A DNA stretch of 31,152 nucleotides from an uncultured Clostridia bacterium (GTDB lineage Bacteria; Bacillota_A; Clostridia; Christensenellales; Borkfalkiaceae): positions 1-31,152 of the forward strand of contig CAKQXZ010000024.1 of the NCBI GenBank assembly GCA_934292955.1, given 5' to 3'. The notes below the pieces were generated by a model, which saw only the letters and a program-made list of their open reading frames with translations, searched no databases and was not told the origin of the DNA. The first letter of the stretch is position 1; every line of letters begins with the position of its first letter. Shown here one piece after another: positions 1-7,897 of this stretch. The position numbers were made by a program, and so were the translations under genes.

Positions 1-31
1 CCGCTACTAACATTGATAAAAATTTTTTCAT
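1..31 (-). CDS. Start of a probable exported protein, cut by the window edge
   Basis: Only the first ten codons are present (MKKFLSMLVA). They follow a good ribosome binding site, GAAGGAG at 41-47, nine bases before the ATG. Two lysines followed by hydrophobic residues look like the start of a signal peptide or lipoprotein leader. The gene lies just downstream of the TM1266-family gene and probably shares its transcript. I recall TM1266-type genes sometimes sitting beside ABC binding-protein genes, which would fit, but the product cannot be decided from this fragment. Confidence 0.6.
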   Translation of the reverse strand, partial: MKKFLSMLVA

Positions 32-45
32 TTTGTTTTTCTCCT

Positions 46-297
46 TCAGCCCACCTCGCACGAGGTTACAGCCGATTTAACTTTTACGTTTAATATCTTA
101 CCGAGTTTTCCCGTCATTGCGGAAAAAATCTCGTTAGAAGCCTTGACTATAACGCTTATAACGTAAACTTCGTTTTCCTTGTCGGGTACGCCCATTCTTC
201 CGATGATATAATCGCCGTAAGCAGATAAAACTTCGTTTACCGCCGCCGCAGACGTTCTGTCCTTTTCGATTACTATTCCGATAACTCCTATCCTCAT
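46..297 (-). CDS. TM1266-family putative iron-only hydrogenase system regulator
   Basis: The protein has 83 residues starting at MRIGVIGIVIE. I chose the ATG at 297 because GGGAGGCG (303-310) lies just upstream; an earlier in-frame start at 327 would overlap a hairpin. The pattern matches the TM1266 family of small ACT-like proteins: a first beta strand, a conserved IIGRMGVPDKE segment near residue 30, and MTGKLGKILNVKVKSA near the end. These proteins are annotated as putative regulators of FeFe hydrogenase systems, but their biochemical role is not established. No hydrogenase gene is visible here. The gene has its own strong promoter (519-547), so it is probably not functionally part of the sugar operon upstream. 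Family assignment is firm; role is uncertain. Confidence 0.8.
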   Translation of the reverse strand: MRIGVIGIVIEKDRTSAAAVNEVLSAYGDYIIGRMGVPDKENEVYVISVIVKASNEIFSAMTGKLGKILNVKVKSAVTSCEVG

Positions 298-322
298 TGT
301 TTCGCCTCCCGCAAAATAAAAA

Positions 323-344
323 CGCATACCCCGAAAAGTATGCG
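323..344 (-). terminator. Terminator-like hairpin directly before the TM1266-family gene
   Basis: A 7-bp stem (CGCATAC at 323-329 with GTATGCG at 338-344) encloses an 8-base loop. On the minus strand it is followed by TTTTTATTTT and then the ribosome binding site of the next gene. It could end read-through from the aldolase operon, for which I see no terminator nearer its stop codon. It could also be the off-switch of an attenuator in the leader that starts near 512. The sequence alone does not separate the two. Confidence 0.6.
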
Positions 345-512
345 CAAAAAAACATTATAAAAGACATTTATTCAGCCCGTCGCAGAGGATAACAGATATA
401 ATCTATCATAATAGCCGCCGCAAAAGAATGTTTTGTTTTACGCTTACTCTCCGAAAAAATCATCGATTCAGTGCTTTTTAATTCATACAGAATAACATAT
501 TCCGCATGTTAT
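345..512 (-). other. Structured leader of the TM1266-family transcript, no known riboswitch recognised
   Basis: This non-coding stretch between the promoter and the 323-344 hairpin contains a local inverted repeat near its 5' end (ATAACAT pairing with ATGTTAT) and a G-rich part (CGGAGAGTAAGCG). I searched by eye for T-box, TPP, SAM, cobalamin, FMN, glycine and tetrahydrofolate riboswitch cores and found none convincingly. No open frame with a good ribosome binding site is seen. It is either a plain leader or an unrecognised cis-regulatory RNA. Confidence 0.35.
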
Positions 513-518
513 GTATAT

Positions 519-547
519 ATTATACATTAAATATTTCTTTTTGTCAA
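519..547 (-). promoter_or_regulatory. Consensus sigma-A type promoter for the TM1266-family gene
   Basis: On the minus strand there is a perfect TTGACA (542-547), a 17-base spacer and a perfect TATAAT (519-524). Transcription would start near 512, giving a leader of about 215 nt before the ATG at 297. The -35 box lies 37 bases past the aldolase stop codon. A perfect consensus usually means strong constitutive initiation, which fits control by the leader or its hairpin rather than by initiation. Confidence 0.8.
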
Positions 548-583
548 GAAAATAATAAAACCTTTTGATACATCGGCAAACTT

Positions 584-1420
584 CTATGCCTTGTTTACCG
601 AGCCGAATAAAGCCATTTTGTGCTTTACGGCTTCTTTGATATATTCCACCTTTAAATTCCGCGTTTCGAGATAGCCGAGTTTTTTCTCTTCGCCGTCTTT
701 ATAAGCGCGTTCGCCCGCAAGGCATAAATCGGTAAATATATTTACTTTCGCAATTCCGTTGCGAATGGTGTTTTTAAAATCGTCATCGCTTAGTCCGCTT
801 CCGCCGTGCAGTACGAGCGGAACTTTTACCGCGCTGCTTATTTCTTTAAGCCTTTCTATATTAAGCATCGGCTTTTTCTTATAAACTCCGTGCGCAGACC
901 CTATCGCAACTGCCAGAGCGTCTACGCCCGTAGCCTCCAAATACGCTTTCGCCTCTTCGGGAGTGGTATACATATCGGTAAGCAGATTATCTTCTTTCGC
1001 CGCTTCGCCTACGTGTCCTATTTCGCCCTCTACCGTCGCGCCGAATGCGTGCGCTATCTTTACCATTTCGCGCGTTTCGGCAATATTTTGTTCGTAAGGT
1101 TTAGCCGAACCGTCGAACATTATCGACGAAAACCCAAGTTTTAACGTCTCTATACATCTGTCGAAAGTAAGACCGTGGTCGTAATGCACCACTACGGGGA
1201 CTTTCGCTCTCTTTGCCGCCGCGATTACGCTCGGCGCGATCAGTTTCAATTCGCCGTAAAGCAACAGCACTTCCGCCGTGCCGAGTATGACGGGAGAATT
1301 GCTTTCTTCCGCCGCCTCTATTACCGCCTGCAACATATCCGTGTCGGTGGTATTGAACAGCCCCACCGCATATTTCCCCTTTTGCGCCTTTTTCAAAACT
1401 TCGTTTAAGTTTACTAACAT
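584..1420 (-). CDS. Class II ketose-bisphosphate aldolase (fructose/tagatose-bisphosphate type)
   Basis: This 278-residue protein is of normal length for the zinc-dependent class II aldolases (FbaA, GatY, KbaY). The family splits fructose- or tagatose-1,6-bisphosphate into dihydroxyacetone phosphate and glyceraldehyde-3-phosphate. Visible motifs are VVVHYDHG with the catalytic Asp81 and zinc ligand His82, EGEIGHVG near 131-138, GSAHGVY with zinc ligand His177, and LHGGSG at 204-209 with zinc ligand His205 and the phosphate-binding glycines. Sequence alone does not tell fructose from tagatose specificity. It is the last gene of the long operon and starts 3 bases after the PfkB kinase stop. A kinase followed by a class II aldolase fits the lower half of a tagatose- or fructose-phosphate pathway, so it is probably dedicated to the sugar handled here rather than general glycolysis. 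Confidence 0.9.
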   Translation of the reverse strand: MLVNLNEVLKKAQKGKYAVGLFNTTDTDMLQAVIEAAEESNSPVILGTAEVLLLYGELKLIAPSVIAAAKRAKVPVVVHYDHGLTFDRCIETLKLGFSSIMFDGSAKPYEQNIAETREMVKIAHAFGATVEGEIGHVGEAAKEDNLLTDMYTTPEEAKAYLEATGVDALAVAIGSAHGVYKKKPMLNIERLKEISSAVKVPLVLHGGSGLSDDDFKNTIRNGIAKVNIFTDLCLAGERAYKDGEEKKLGYLETRNLKVEYIKEAVKHKMALFGSVNKA

Positions 1421-1423
1421 ATT

Positions 1424-2374
1424 TTACCTTCTTTTAAAACTCCTCGTTATTTCGTAAATCTCGCTTTTTGTTTTAACTCCGTCAGTTGCGCTTGCCTGCA
1501 TTATGCTCGCCGCCGCAGCGCGTATCCCCGTTTCGAGTATGGTTTGCGGCGTTGCCCCCGCATAAATCTCGGTTAATGCGCCCGCGCAAAACGCGTCGCC
1601 CGCGCCCGTTTTACCCTTAAAAAATTCGTCGGGGACAATAAGCGAGTTTATTTCGGCGTAACTTTCGCCTAAGAAACATGCCTTGTCCTCTTTATGAATA
1701 ATAACGCCCTCTTTAACGCCCATAGCCTTTAATTTTTCCGCTAAAAAACGTAAATCGTCGGTATTATCCGATTTGCAAAGCGCAGCGGCTTCGAGTTCGT
1801 TTATTATAAGATAATCGACAAACGGCAGACATGGAAGGACTTTTTCGTAAGCGTCCGCGGTAGAACTCACTAAGTCTATGGACGTCTTTATCCCGCGTTT
1901 TTTAAGTTCGCGCAATATCTTTACACCGTCGCCGTTATCGACTTTTTCAAGTAGCAAAAAATACCCCAAATGAAATATCTTTGCGGTTATTTTGTCAAAG
2001 TCTATATCGTCGTAACCGAAATCCGCGCTCGCGCCCGCGTAAGTAAAAAACGTGCGTTCGCCGCCTTCGATGCTCATAACCTGCGTAAAACTCGTGCCGA
2101 GCGTTTCGGCTCTTTTTATCCCGTCGGCGTTCACCCCGTTACGGCGGAGAGCGTCAAGTAAAAACTCGGCTTTATCGTCTTTACCCACTTTACCGTAAGC
2201 ATAAACACTTAAATCGGGGGCTATTCTTTTTATATCCACGCCGACGTTGGGAACGAGTCCGCCAACTGACCGATTAACGCCAAAAATCTGCGTTAATCGA
2301 CCTATAGCGGGGTATTCGTTAATTATATTTATCTCGTCCACAAGCGCGGAACCCGCAACCGCTATGCCGTTCAT
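1424..2374 (-). CDS. PfkB-family sugar kinase
   Basis: This is a ribokinase/PfkB-superfamily kinase of about 316 residues. It starts with MNGIAVAGSALVDEI, a typical first beta strand, followed by a glycine pair (VGGLVPN) near residue 38 for sugar binding. The signature GKTGAGDAFCAG lies at 254-265 with Asp260 as the expected catalytic base. I chose the ATG at 2374, one base after the upstream stop (TGA at 2376-2378), rather than a TTG at 2407 that adds residues not expected in the family. No Shine-Dalgarno sequence is evident, so translation is probably coupled to the NagB-like gene. The family phosphorylates sugars, sugar phosphates and nucleosides. Position between an isomerase and an aldolase suggests a 6-phosphoketose 1-kinase (TagK or FruK-like), which is inference. 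Confidence 0.85.
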   Translation of the reverse strand: MNGIAVAGSALVDEINIINEYPAIGRLTQIFGVNRSVGGLVPNVGVDIKRIAPDLSVYAYGKVGKDDKAEFLLDALRRNGVNADGIKRAETLGTSFTQVMSIEGGERTFFTYAGASADFGYDDIDFDKITAKIFHLGYFLLLEKVDNGDGVKILRELKKRGIKTSIDLVSSTADAYEKVLPCLPFVDYLIINELEAAALCKSDNTDDLRFLAEKLKAMGVKEGVIIHKEDKACFLGESYAEINSLIVPDEFFKGKTGAGDAFCAGALTEIYAGATPQTILETGIRAAAASIMQASATDGVKTKSEIYEITRSFKRR

Positions 2375-2375
2375 C

Positions 2376-3320
2376 TCAGTTTGCGTCGGGGCAAAGCGGT
2401 CCCGCAAGTTCTTTAAGATAGAAGAGTTTTCCGGGGAGCGTGGGGATATAACTCGAGGTAACGAACCGAGTGGGACGATACCTTAGGGTCATCCAAAGGC
2501 TCATACCCTGCCATTGCATTCCGCGCGACAACGCGCCGTCCGCGCCGCCGATAGCGTAGTCTGCCGCAAACATCAGTTTCGGTCCTATCGTGTTGGCGCG
2601 GCAGGGAACGAGCGTCGTTCTGCTGCGGAAAGAAGTTATGGCGTTCTGCTCTATCGTAAGCGGATGAAGTTTTACGCCTACTCTGTAAGGCTGATTCAGC
2701 CACTCTTCGTCGGAATTGAATTCCGCCCCTATCATCGGCTCCCAGAAAGCAATGTGGCACATTCTGCCTATGCCGTAAACGAGTACGAGTTTCGCACCTT
2801 CCGCTTTAAGTTTTGCTATCTTTTCGGGATAAGAAGGAAGATTGTCTTTAAGCGCGAAGTTTCTGTGCGATACGGGTACGGTATTTTTGCCGAGCGGATT
2901 ATAAAACGCGTTTTCCATCGCGCTTTGGAAAGACGCCTCGCCGGTTATGGTGTTGCCCTCGCCGTCTGCCCATTCATCCATATTAAAGCACCACACGTTC
3001 TCGCAGGATTCGTTCCACTCTTTCAGAAAGTAAACCGCCCACTTATACATTCCCATAGGTCCTACGGGAAGAATAAACGCTATTTTACGCTTTTCCGCGT
3101 TTGCTTTTCTTATTTCGTTGGCTATTTCGTGTCCCATTTTTACATTGAAGTCGTCGAGATTGCCGCATTCTACGGGCGCGAAATCCTTGTTCCAGAAAGA
3201 CTGCCTTTCGGTAATAGTTTCGGGCGCGTTATCGCAACAAGCGTCGATTTTGTCCAGATCCCACCCCTTGGGGAAGAAATTTTCAAGTAAACTGCCTTCT
3301 ATCGTCGATTTTAAATTCAT
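2376..3320 (-). CDS. NagB-superfamily glucosamine-6-phosphate deaminase/isomerase-like protein
   Basis: This 314-residue protein belongs to the NagB sugar-isomerase superfamily. FILPVGPMG at 82-90 corresponds to the phosphate-binding loop, CFNMDEW at 111-117 holds the expected catalytic Asp115, and [13 protein letters not shown] at 183-195 corresponds to the GxGxDGHxAFNEP block, with His189 and Glu194 kept. The Asp two residues before the His is Met187 and the Asn before the Glu is Trp193, so the active site differs from classical NagB. The start has a good AGGAG site. It is also longer than typical NagB (about 240-270 residues), with an N-terminal extension of about 50 residues. It sits between a PIG-L deacetylase and a PfkB kinase. 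Fold is confident; the exact reaction (deamination/isomerisation of an amino-sugar phosphate) is likely but unproven. Confidence 0.8.
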   Translation of the reverse strand: MNLKSTIEGSLLENFFPKGWDLDKIDACCDNAPETITERQSFWNKDFAPVECGNLDDFNVKMGHEIANEIRKANAEKRKIAFILPVGPMGMYKWAVYFLKEWNESCENVWCFNMDEWADGEGNTITGEASFQSAMENAFYNPLGKNTVPVSHRNFALKDNLPSYPEKIAKLKAEGAKLVLVYGIGRMCHIAFWEPMIGAEFNSDEEWLNQPYRVGVKLHPLTIEQNAITSFRSRTTLVPCRANTIGPKLMFAADYAIGGADGALSRGMQWQGMSLWMTLRYRPTRFVTSSYIPTLPGKLFYLKELAGPLCPDAN

Positions 3321-3356
3321 GATTTTTTCTCCTGATTTTTTATAAGAATAATACGT

Positions 3357-4061
3357 TTACGGCAACAAACGTTTCGTTGTGCCTTTTAAATACACCTGAC
3401 ATTGACGGAAACCCTCCGCATACGCCGCGCCGCACTGATATCCGCGATATCTGCTGCAAGTGCGTACCATATCCGCAAAATCTATTCCGTCGTGTTCTTT
3501 CATCCATACGAGTTGGCTCTCGTGACATTCGAGCATTTTTATCTTTAAGTCGATTTCGTCCGATATGTCTACGAATTCCGTCGGATTAAAATTCACGCCC
3601 GCAAGCGTGTCCATATAATATATCGGCACTAATTTTGCCGCTTTTTCGCCGCCGCATTTATAATTCGGAAGCGTTGCGGTAAAACTCGCGTCGAATACAA
3701 GCCGCGACACCGCCGTGTGGTCGGGCATATAGTCGTCGGGGTTATGCGTAATTATAAAGTCGGGCTGCGCGTACTTGATTACTTCAACCATCTTATCCCG
3801 CGCCGCCTTGTTGTTATCGAAAATATCGAGGTCGTTAAACATTCCGCCGATAACCTCTATTCCCGCCAGACTTCCCGCCTTTTCCGCTTCTTTTTTACGG
3901 ATTTCGGTAAGTTTGTCGGGCGGAATGATGACGTGTCCCAGATTACCTGTGGAAGCATGGCAGACGATGACTTTATCTCCGCGCTTTACGCATTTTGCAA
4001 GCGTGCCGCTGCACGCGATTTCTATGTCGTCGGGGTGCGCCCCGATTGCCAATACTCTCAT
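3357..4061 (-). CDS. PIG-L/LmbE-family zinc deacetylase
   Basis: This 234-residue protein has the full PIG-L signature: AHPDD at 8-12, giving zinc ligands His9 and Asp12 and catalytic Asp11, and HNPDDYMPDH at 106-115, with His115 as the third zinc ligand. The family removes acetyl groups from N-acetylglucosamine units. Examples are GlcNAc-phosphatidylinositol, mycothiol and bacillithiol precursors, and in archaea diacetylchitobiose. There is no signal peptide, so it acts in the cytoplasm. A strong AAAGGAG site precedes the ATG. It lies 13 bases downstream of the GH38 mannosidase and directly upstream of the NagB-like gene, which points to deacetylation of an imported N-acetyl amino sugar before isomerisation, in place of a NagA-type deacetylase. 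That role is inference. Confidence 0.87.
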   Translation of the reverse strand: MRVLAIGAHPDDIEIACSGTLAKCVKRGDKVIVCHASTGNLGHVIIPPDKLTEIRKKEAEKAGSLAGIEVIGGMFNDLDIFDNNKAARDKMVEVIKYAQPDFIITHNPDDYMPDHTAVSRLVFDASFTATLPNYKCGGEKAAKLVPIYYMDTLAGVNFNPTEFVDISDEIDLKIKMLECHESQLVWMKEHDGIDFADMVRTCSRYRGYQCGAAYAEGFRQCQVYLKGTTKRLLP

Positions 4062-4074
4062 AAAATACTCCTTT

Positions 4075-6549
4075 TTATATCGACATAAATTTTTGTTCCG
4101 AAACGGAATCGCTCAGATACAATAACGTTTTTACTTCGTATTTTAAGAAATGCAATTCTTTTTCAATATCGAATATTTTAATCGAAGAATATTGTTCTTT
4201 TGAAGAATTGTTTTGTAAGCGTATTATAAAACCGTTTTCCTCTTCCGATTTTTTTAACGTTACGAGAATTATATTGTCATTGCTTAAACGTACGGTTTTG
4301 TACGCTTTATTGTTGTCGCCGAGCGGAAACAGATTGAGGGCAAAAGGTTTTTCGGCAAATTCCTGCGCGAGTTTCGGTATGCAATCGGGATCTTTTCCGC
4401 CGAAAATTCTGAATGAAAACGAACGCTTGCCCATATCGATCCTTTCGGTGTATCTGTCGGTACTTAAAAGCGGCCTGTCGGGTAAGGGATGAGCGCAATA
4501 CGCCGCGCTGCGCAAAAGCGACTGACAGAACGTTCCGTCAACAAAATTACTTCCGTAAGTTCCGTCGTTTATTACGGCAAAATACTCGTTTCCCGATTTT
4601 ATATATACGAATTTCTGCGCTACGTTTTCCCTGCCGTCGACAAACAACTCGTCCGTGCCGAAAGCAGTATCGCCGAATAATTTTTCCGCTCGCGGTTTTA
4701 TCGGGAAATGCAAACGAATCATTTTGTCTTTTTCGATATTATACAAATCGACCTTTATATCCGTATACGGATGATTTTTGTATATGGTATACTCTAAACG
4801 GGCAAACGAATCGTTATATTTAAAATAACTTTCTATTCTTTTGATTATTTCCCCGTCCTCGATAACTCTTACGTTGTTTTTCGCATTTTCGTCGTTACAG
4901 AACGCGGCGCACTCTTCTTCTGTCAGCGGAGTGAATGGAACGGCGTTTTTGCCTACCGATTTTTGATATTCCGCGCACATTCCCCACGGATCGGAATTAT
5001 CTTCGTAAGCGTACAATCCGAAACCGTTATCGATATAATCGACACCGTTGGCCCTGTAACTCTTTAAAAGCCCGTCGCTGCCTACATCTATCGTTTTTTG
5101 CTCGTCGGAATAAGAAAATTTCTGCTCGGGAACTACTTTTTTTACATGTTCAAACGATATTTTTAAATTAAAACGATTGATCGACAACGGTTCGAGATAC
5201 GCGTCGAACACAATCTTTTTACGCCAGTCAAGCCCCGTTAAATTACTGTCCTCTTTTATCTGTTGGCAGGCGATTTCCTCGTTGCCGCGATACACTCTGA
5301 CAACCCCGAATTTATCCGACCAGTTCTGATCGGCAAGGCTGAATTCGACCTCGACCGAGGTAAATCTTTTATAGGGCGAAAAATTATATACGAATATCGG
5401 ATATTCGCCGTTATCCGCACGCTTTTGATTAACAGTTAATGCAAAAAAACATTGCGTTCTTATTTTTACCAGTTCCTCTTTTGCGTGTTCGAGCAACATA
5501 AGCGCGTTTTGTTCGCCTTTTTCTATGACCGTGCCGGGCAACGTATCGTGAAATTGAGCCGTCATTAAATCTTCGCAAGCGGTTTTAAACCCTTCCGAAG
5601 GATATTCCGAAAGTCCGTTCAAAGCGCAAATCGAAGCCATTTTTTCGGTTGAATAAAGCAGATTTTCAACTTCTCTGTGTTTGTGCTTTACCGTAGACAT
5701 GCTCGTGTAACAACCGGGCATGGAAATATAAAGCGATCTGTCGACAATAAGCGTCGGATTTATCTTTTCAAAAAAGCTTTCGGGCGTGGAATGCAGAATT
5801 TTAACGTCTTTTGAAGATTCCGCCGCCGTTTTAAGGTACGCAAGGTCATTATCGCTCGGTCCGCCGCCGTGGTTGCCCACGCCCCAGAACATAACCTGAT
5901 AATCGCCGACTTCGACTTTTTCGGTATTTTCGCTGCTGCCGAGCATAACCGTATCGCCCTGCCCGTCCGTCCGCAAATAAGTTTGCAGTTTTTTATCAAC
6001 CTTACCAAGCGCGGACGAATAATCGAAACGCCGCGCGACTTTTATAAGGCTGTCGTCAAACCCTTTCCAGAGGTATTCGCCGCACGGCAACGAAAATTGC
6101 GAGTTGTTCGGACGGCAATGGAAATAACCCGTATAATCTGTTTTTACGAGTATCTGAACGAGACCTCGGGTATGCCCGAAACTATCTACGTTAAGCGCGA
6201 CTTTCGGCTCTGCGCCGAATTTTTCCTTAAAATACTTCTTGCCGTAGCCTATTTGCCTCACGAAACTTTCGCCCGAGAGCATGGTGCAATCGGGCTGTAA
6301 ATACCAGCCGCCGATAATGCGCCACTTGCCGATTTTAACGAGTTGACGAATTTTTTCAAAAAGTACGGGAGCGTATTTTTCGATGTATTGATATAATATC
6401 GCCTCGTTATGACAAAAGATATAATCGTATTTATCGGCAAGATTTGCCGCGGAATTGAAGGTGGAAAACGCCGCGGCTATTCCCTCCTCCCATTCCCATT
6501 GCCACACGGGGTCTATATGCGCGTTGCAAACGAGATGCAATTCTTTCAT
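4075..6549 (-). CDS. GH38 alpha-mannosidase
   Basis: This 824-residue protein has the family 38 layout. It begins with HIDPVWQWEWEEG at 11-23, where His11 and Asp13 are zinc ligands. Asp122 in NVDSFGHTRG is the expected nucleophile and zinc ligand. A helical middle part follows (including QFHDTLPGT), then a long beta-sandwich C-terminal half. GH38 enzymes hydrolyse alpha-mannosides in mannan and N-glycans with retention. No signal peptide is present, so it works on imported oligosaccharides. Its ATG overlaps the upstream stop in an ATGA arrangement (6546-6549), indicating translational coupling with the sialidase-fold protein. The length is normal to slightly short for bacterial members, and I see no truncation. 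Linkage specificity cannot be read from the sequence. Confidence 0.93.
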   Translation of the reverse strand: MKELHLVCNAHIDPVWQWEWEEGIAAAFSTFNSAANLADKYDYIFCHNEAILYQYIEKYAPVLFEKIRQLVKIGKWRIIGGWYLQPDCTMLSGESFVRQIGYGKKYFKEKFGAEPKVALNVDSFGHTRGLVQILVKTDYTGYFHCRPNNSQFSLPCGEYLWKGFDDSLIKVARRFDYSSALGKVDKKLQTYLRTDGQGDTVMLGSSENTEKVEVGDYQVMFWGVGNHGGGPSDNDLAYLKTAAESSKDVKILHSTPESFFEKINPTLIVDRSLYISMPGCYTSMSTVKHKHREVENLLYSTEKMASICALNGLSEYPSEGFKTACEDLMTAQFHDTLPGTVIEKGEQNALMLLEHAKEELVKIRTQCFFALTVNQKRADNGEYPIFVYNFSPYKRFTSVEVEFSLADQNWSDKFGVVRVYRGNEEIACQQIKEDSNLTGLDWRKKIVFDAYLEPLSINRFNLKISFEHVKKVVPEQKFSYSDEQKTIDVGSDGLLKSYRANGVDYIDNGFGLYAYEDNSDPWGMCAEYQKSVGKNAVPFTPLTEEECAAFCNDENAKNNVRVIEDGEIIKRIESYFKYNDSFARLEYTIYKNHPYTDIKVDLYNIEKDKMIRLHFPIKPRAEKLFGDTAFGTDELFVDGRENVAQKFVYIKSGNEYFAVINDGTYGSNFVDGTFCQSLLRSAAYCAHPLPDRPLLSTDRYTERIDMGKRSFSFRIFGGKDPDCIPKLAQEFAEKPFALNLFPLGDNNKAYKTVRLSNDNIILVTLKKSEEENGFIIRLQNNSSKEQYSSIKIFDIEKELHFLKYEVKTLLYLSDSVSEQKFMSI

Positions 6550-7889
6550 TTTTCAGCCTTTATTCTTATAGTCTTAATACCTTTGCGTTTAACGCCGTTT
6601 TCGTCGGGAATATAAAAATCGCTGTATGCAAGCAATGCCGTATCGTCGCTAAGTGCTATTATCGACGTATTGCAGCAACTGCCCGCCCATTGATGGAAAG
6701 TAGGTCTTTCGGGAACGACGTTGGCGAGTTTGCTCCTGTCCTTATCGGTCATAATTTCGACTTTCGCATTCCACGTTTTTCCGTTATCGTCGCTTGCGTA
6801 TACGAATATCCCGGGACGGGTTATTACTGCCAGAATTACTCCGTTCTTTAATTTCAAAAGGTGCGGCAACGCTCCTCTGTCGGCAAAAAATTCCGGCTTG
6901 GACCAGGTTTTGCCCATATCGTAAGACCTTGCCATATAAGAAGGTCCCCACTCGGGCGCGCCGCGGAAAACGTCGCAGGTACGCATCAAACAAAGCATTG
7001 AGCCGTCGTCGCAAAATTCTATGCTCGGCTCGTCGAAACCCAGCGCGAGATGCGCGAAAAAGTTATTTTCTTCATCGGGAACGTAAGGGATAAACCCTTG
7101 CAATTTCCAACTGTGTCCGTTATCCGTAGAACACAGAATAAACGAACTTGTACTATCGAGATATCGTCCCGTATACGGATTTGCGCTATGCGCGCGGTAA
7201 TGCGCGATATATAAAGAGCCGTCGGGAGCAACCTTGATTTGTCTGCATTCGTAAAGCCCCGGCTCGTCGAGATAAAGGAATCCGTCGTGAAAACTGTACG
7301 CGCTTTTATCGCCGTGCGTGATAATGGTTCTGTATTTCCATTCGACAGGCGCGTATTCCGTTTCGCATTTTCTTTCGCCGCGTTTAAGCCTTGAAAATTT
7401 AAAGCGCGTATCGCACATGCCGTCCGGAAGAGTATCGAGATAATAAACTTTATTCTGACATTCGAAAATGTCGTTTACAACGGTGATAGGCTCGGGTAAA
7501 ACCTTCGGGTCGGAACTTTTTTCTATACGCATACTGTCGGAAGGAATATGGTAATTGCCGAAACACCAACTATGCTCTTTAACCCCTTCGAGTTTTTTAG
7601 TCCCGTATAGTTTAATATTGAGAACGTCGCCGCTTGGTAAAACCTTACCCATGCGCTCTTTTTGTTCCTCGGTTGCCGGCGAAAAAGTTTCGCCGCCGTC
7701 TTTCGATATAAAGTAACTGCCGCAACCCAAGAAATGCGGATTATCGTCCTCGTTATGAACGTAAAGACCTATATCGCCTTCCGGCGTTTCTAAAAATCGG
7801 GGAAATTGAATAAAACCCCAAGGAATTTCTTCCGCTGTTTTGCCGAGAAAAACAACTCTTTCATCCGTTTTTGTTAATTTTAAAGACAT
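6546..7889 (-). CDS. Cytoplasmic sialidase-fold (Asp-box beta-propeller) protein
   Basis: The protein has 447 residues and no signal peptide. Four Asp-box motifs mark the six-bladed sialidase/neuraminidase fold: SKDGGETF (62-69), STDNGHSW (254-261), SYDMGKTW (322-329) and SDDNGKTW (366-373). FPRF at 29-32 is a candidate for the first active-site arginine region. The fold also occurs in enzymes that are not sialidases. I see no sialic-acid catabolism genes (NanA, NanE, NanK) in the window, so I do not call it a neuraminidase. The ATGA overlap with the GH38 gene implies a shared task, probably removing a residue that blocks the mannosidase. Fold is confident; substrate is unknown. Confidence 0.75.
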   Translation of the reverse strand: MSLKLTKTDERVVFLGKTAEEIPWGFIQFPRFLETPEGDIGLYVHNEDDNPHFLGCGSYFISKDGGETFSPATEEQKERMGKVLPSGDVLNIKLYGTKKLEGVKEHSWCFGNYHIPSDSMRIEKSSDPKVLPEPITVVNDIFECQNKVYYLDTLPDGMCDTRFKFSRLKRGERKCETEYAPVEWKYRTIITHGDKSAYSFHDGFLYLDEPGLYECRQIKVAPDGSLYIAHYRAHSANPYTGRYLDSTSSFILCSTDNGHSWKLQGFIPYVPDEENNFFAHLALGFDEPSIEFCDDGSMLCLMRTCDVFRGAPEWGPSYMARSYDMGKTWSKPEFFADRGALPHLLKLKNGVILAVITRPGIFVYASDDNGKTWNAKVEIMTDKDRSKLANVVPERPTFHQWAGSCCNTSIIALSDDTALLAYSDFYIPDENGVKRKGIKTIRIKAEK

Positions 7890-7897
7890 AGTTTCTC

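Noticed and set aside
345..512. Known riboswitch or T-box in the TM1266 leader
   Set aside because: The GGAGAGTAAGCG segment briefly suggested a tetrahydrofolate riboswitch or T-box stem, but the T-box core GGTGG and the other conserved parts are missing.
2375..2407. TTG start at 2407 for the PfkB kinase
   Set aside because: It would add 11 residues before the normal first strand of the family and has no ribosome binding site. The ATG at 2374 sits one base after the upstream stop, a common coupled arrangement.
2514..3290. Plus-strand frame of 258 codons opposite the NagB-like gene
   Set aside because: It is antisense to a gene with clear family motifs, is rich in Arg, Tyr and Phe as expected for a shadow frame, and has no matching family pattern or ribosome binding site.
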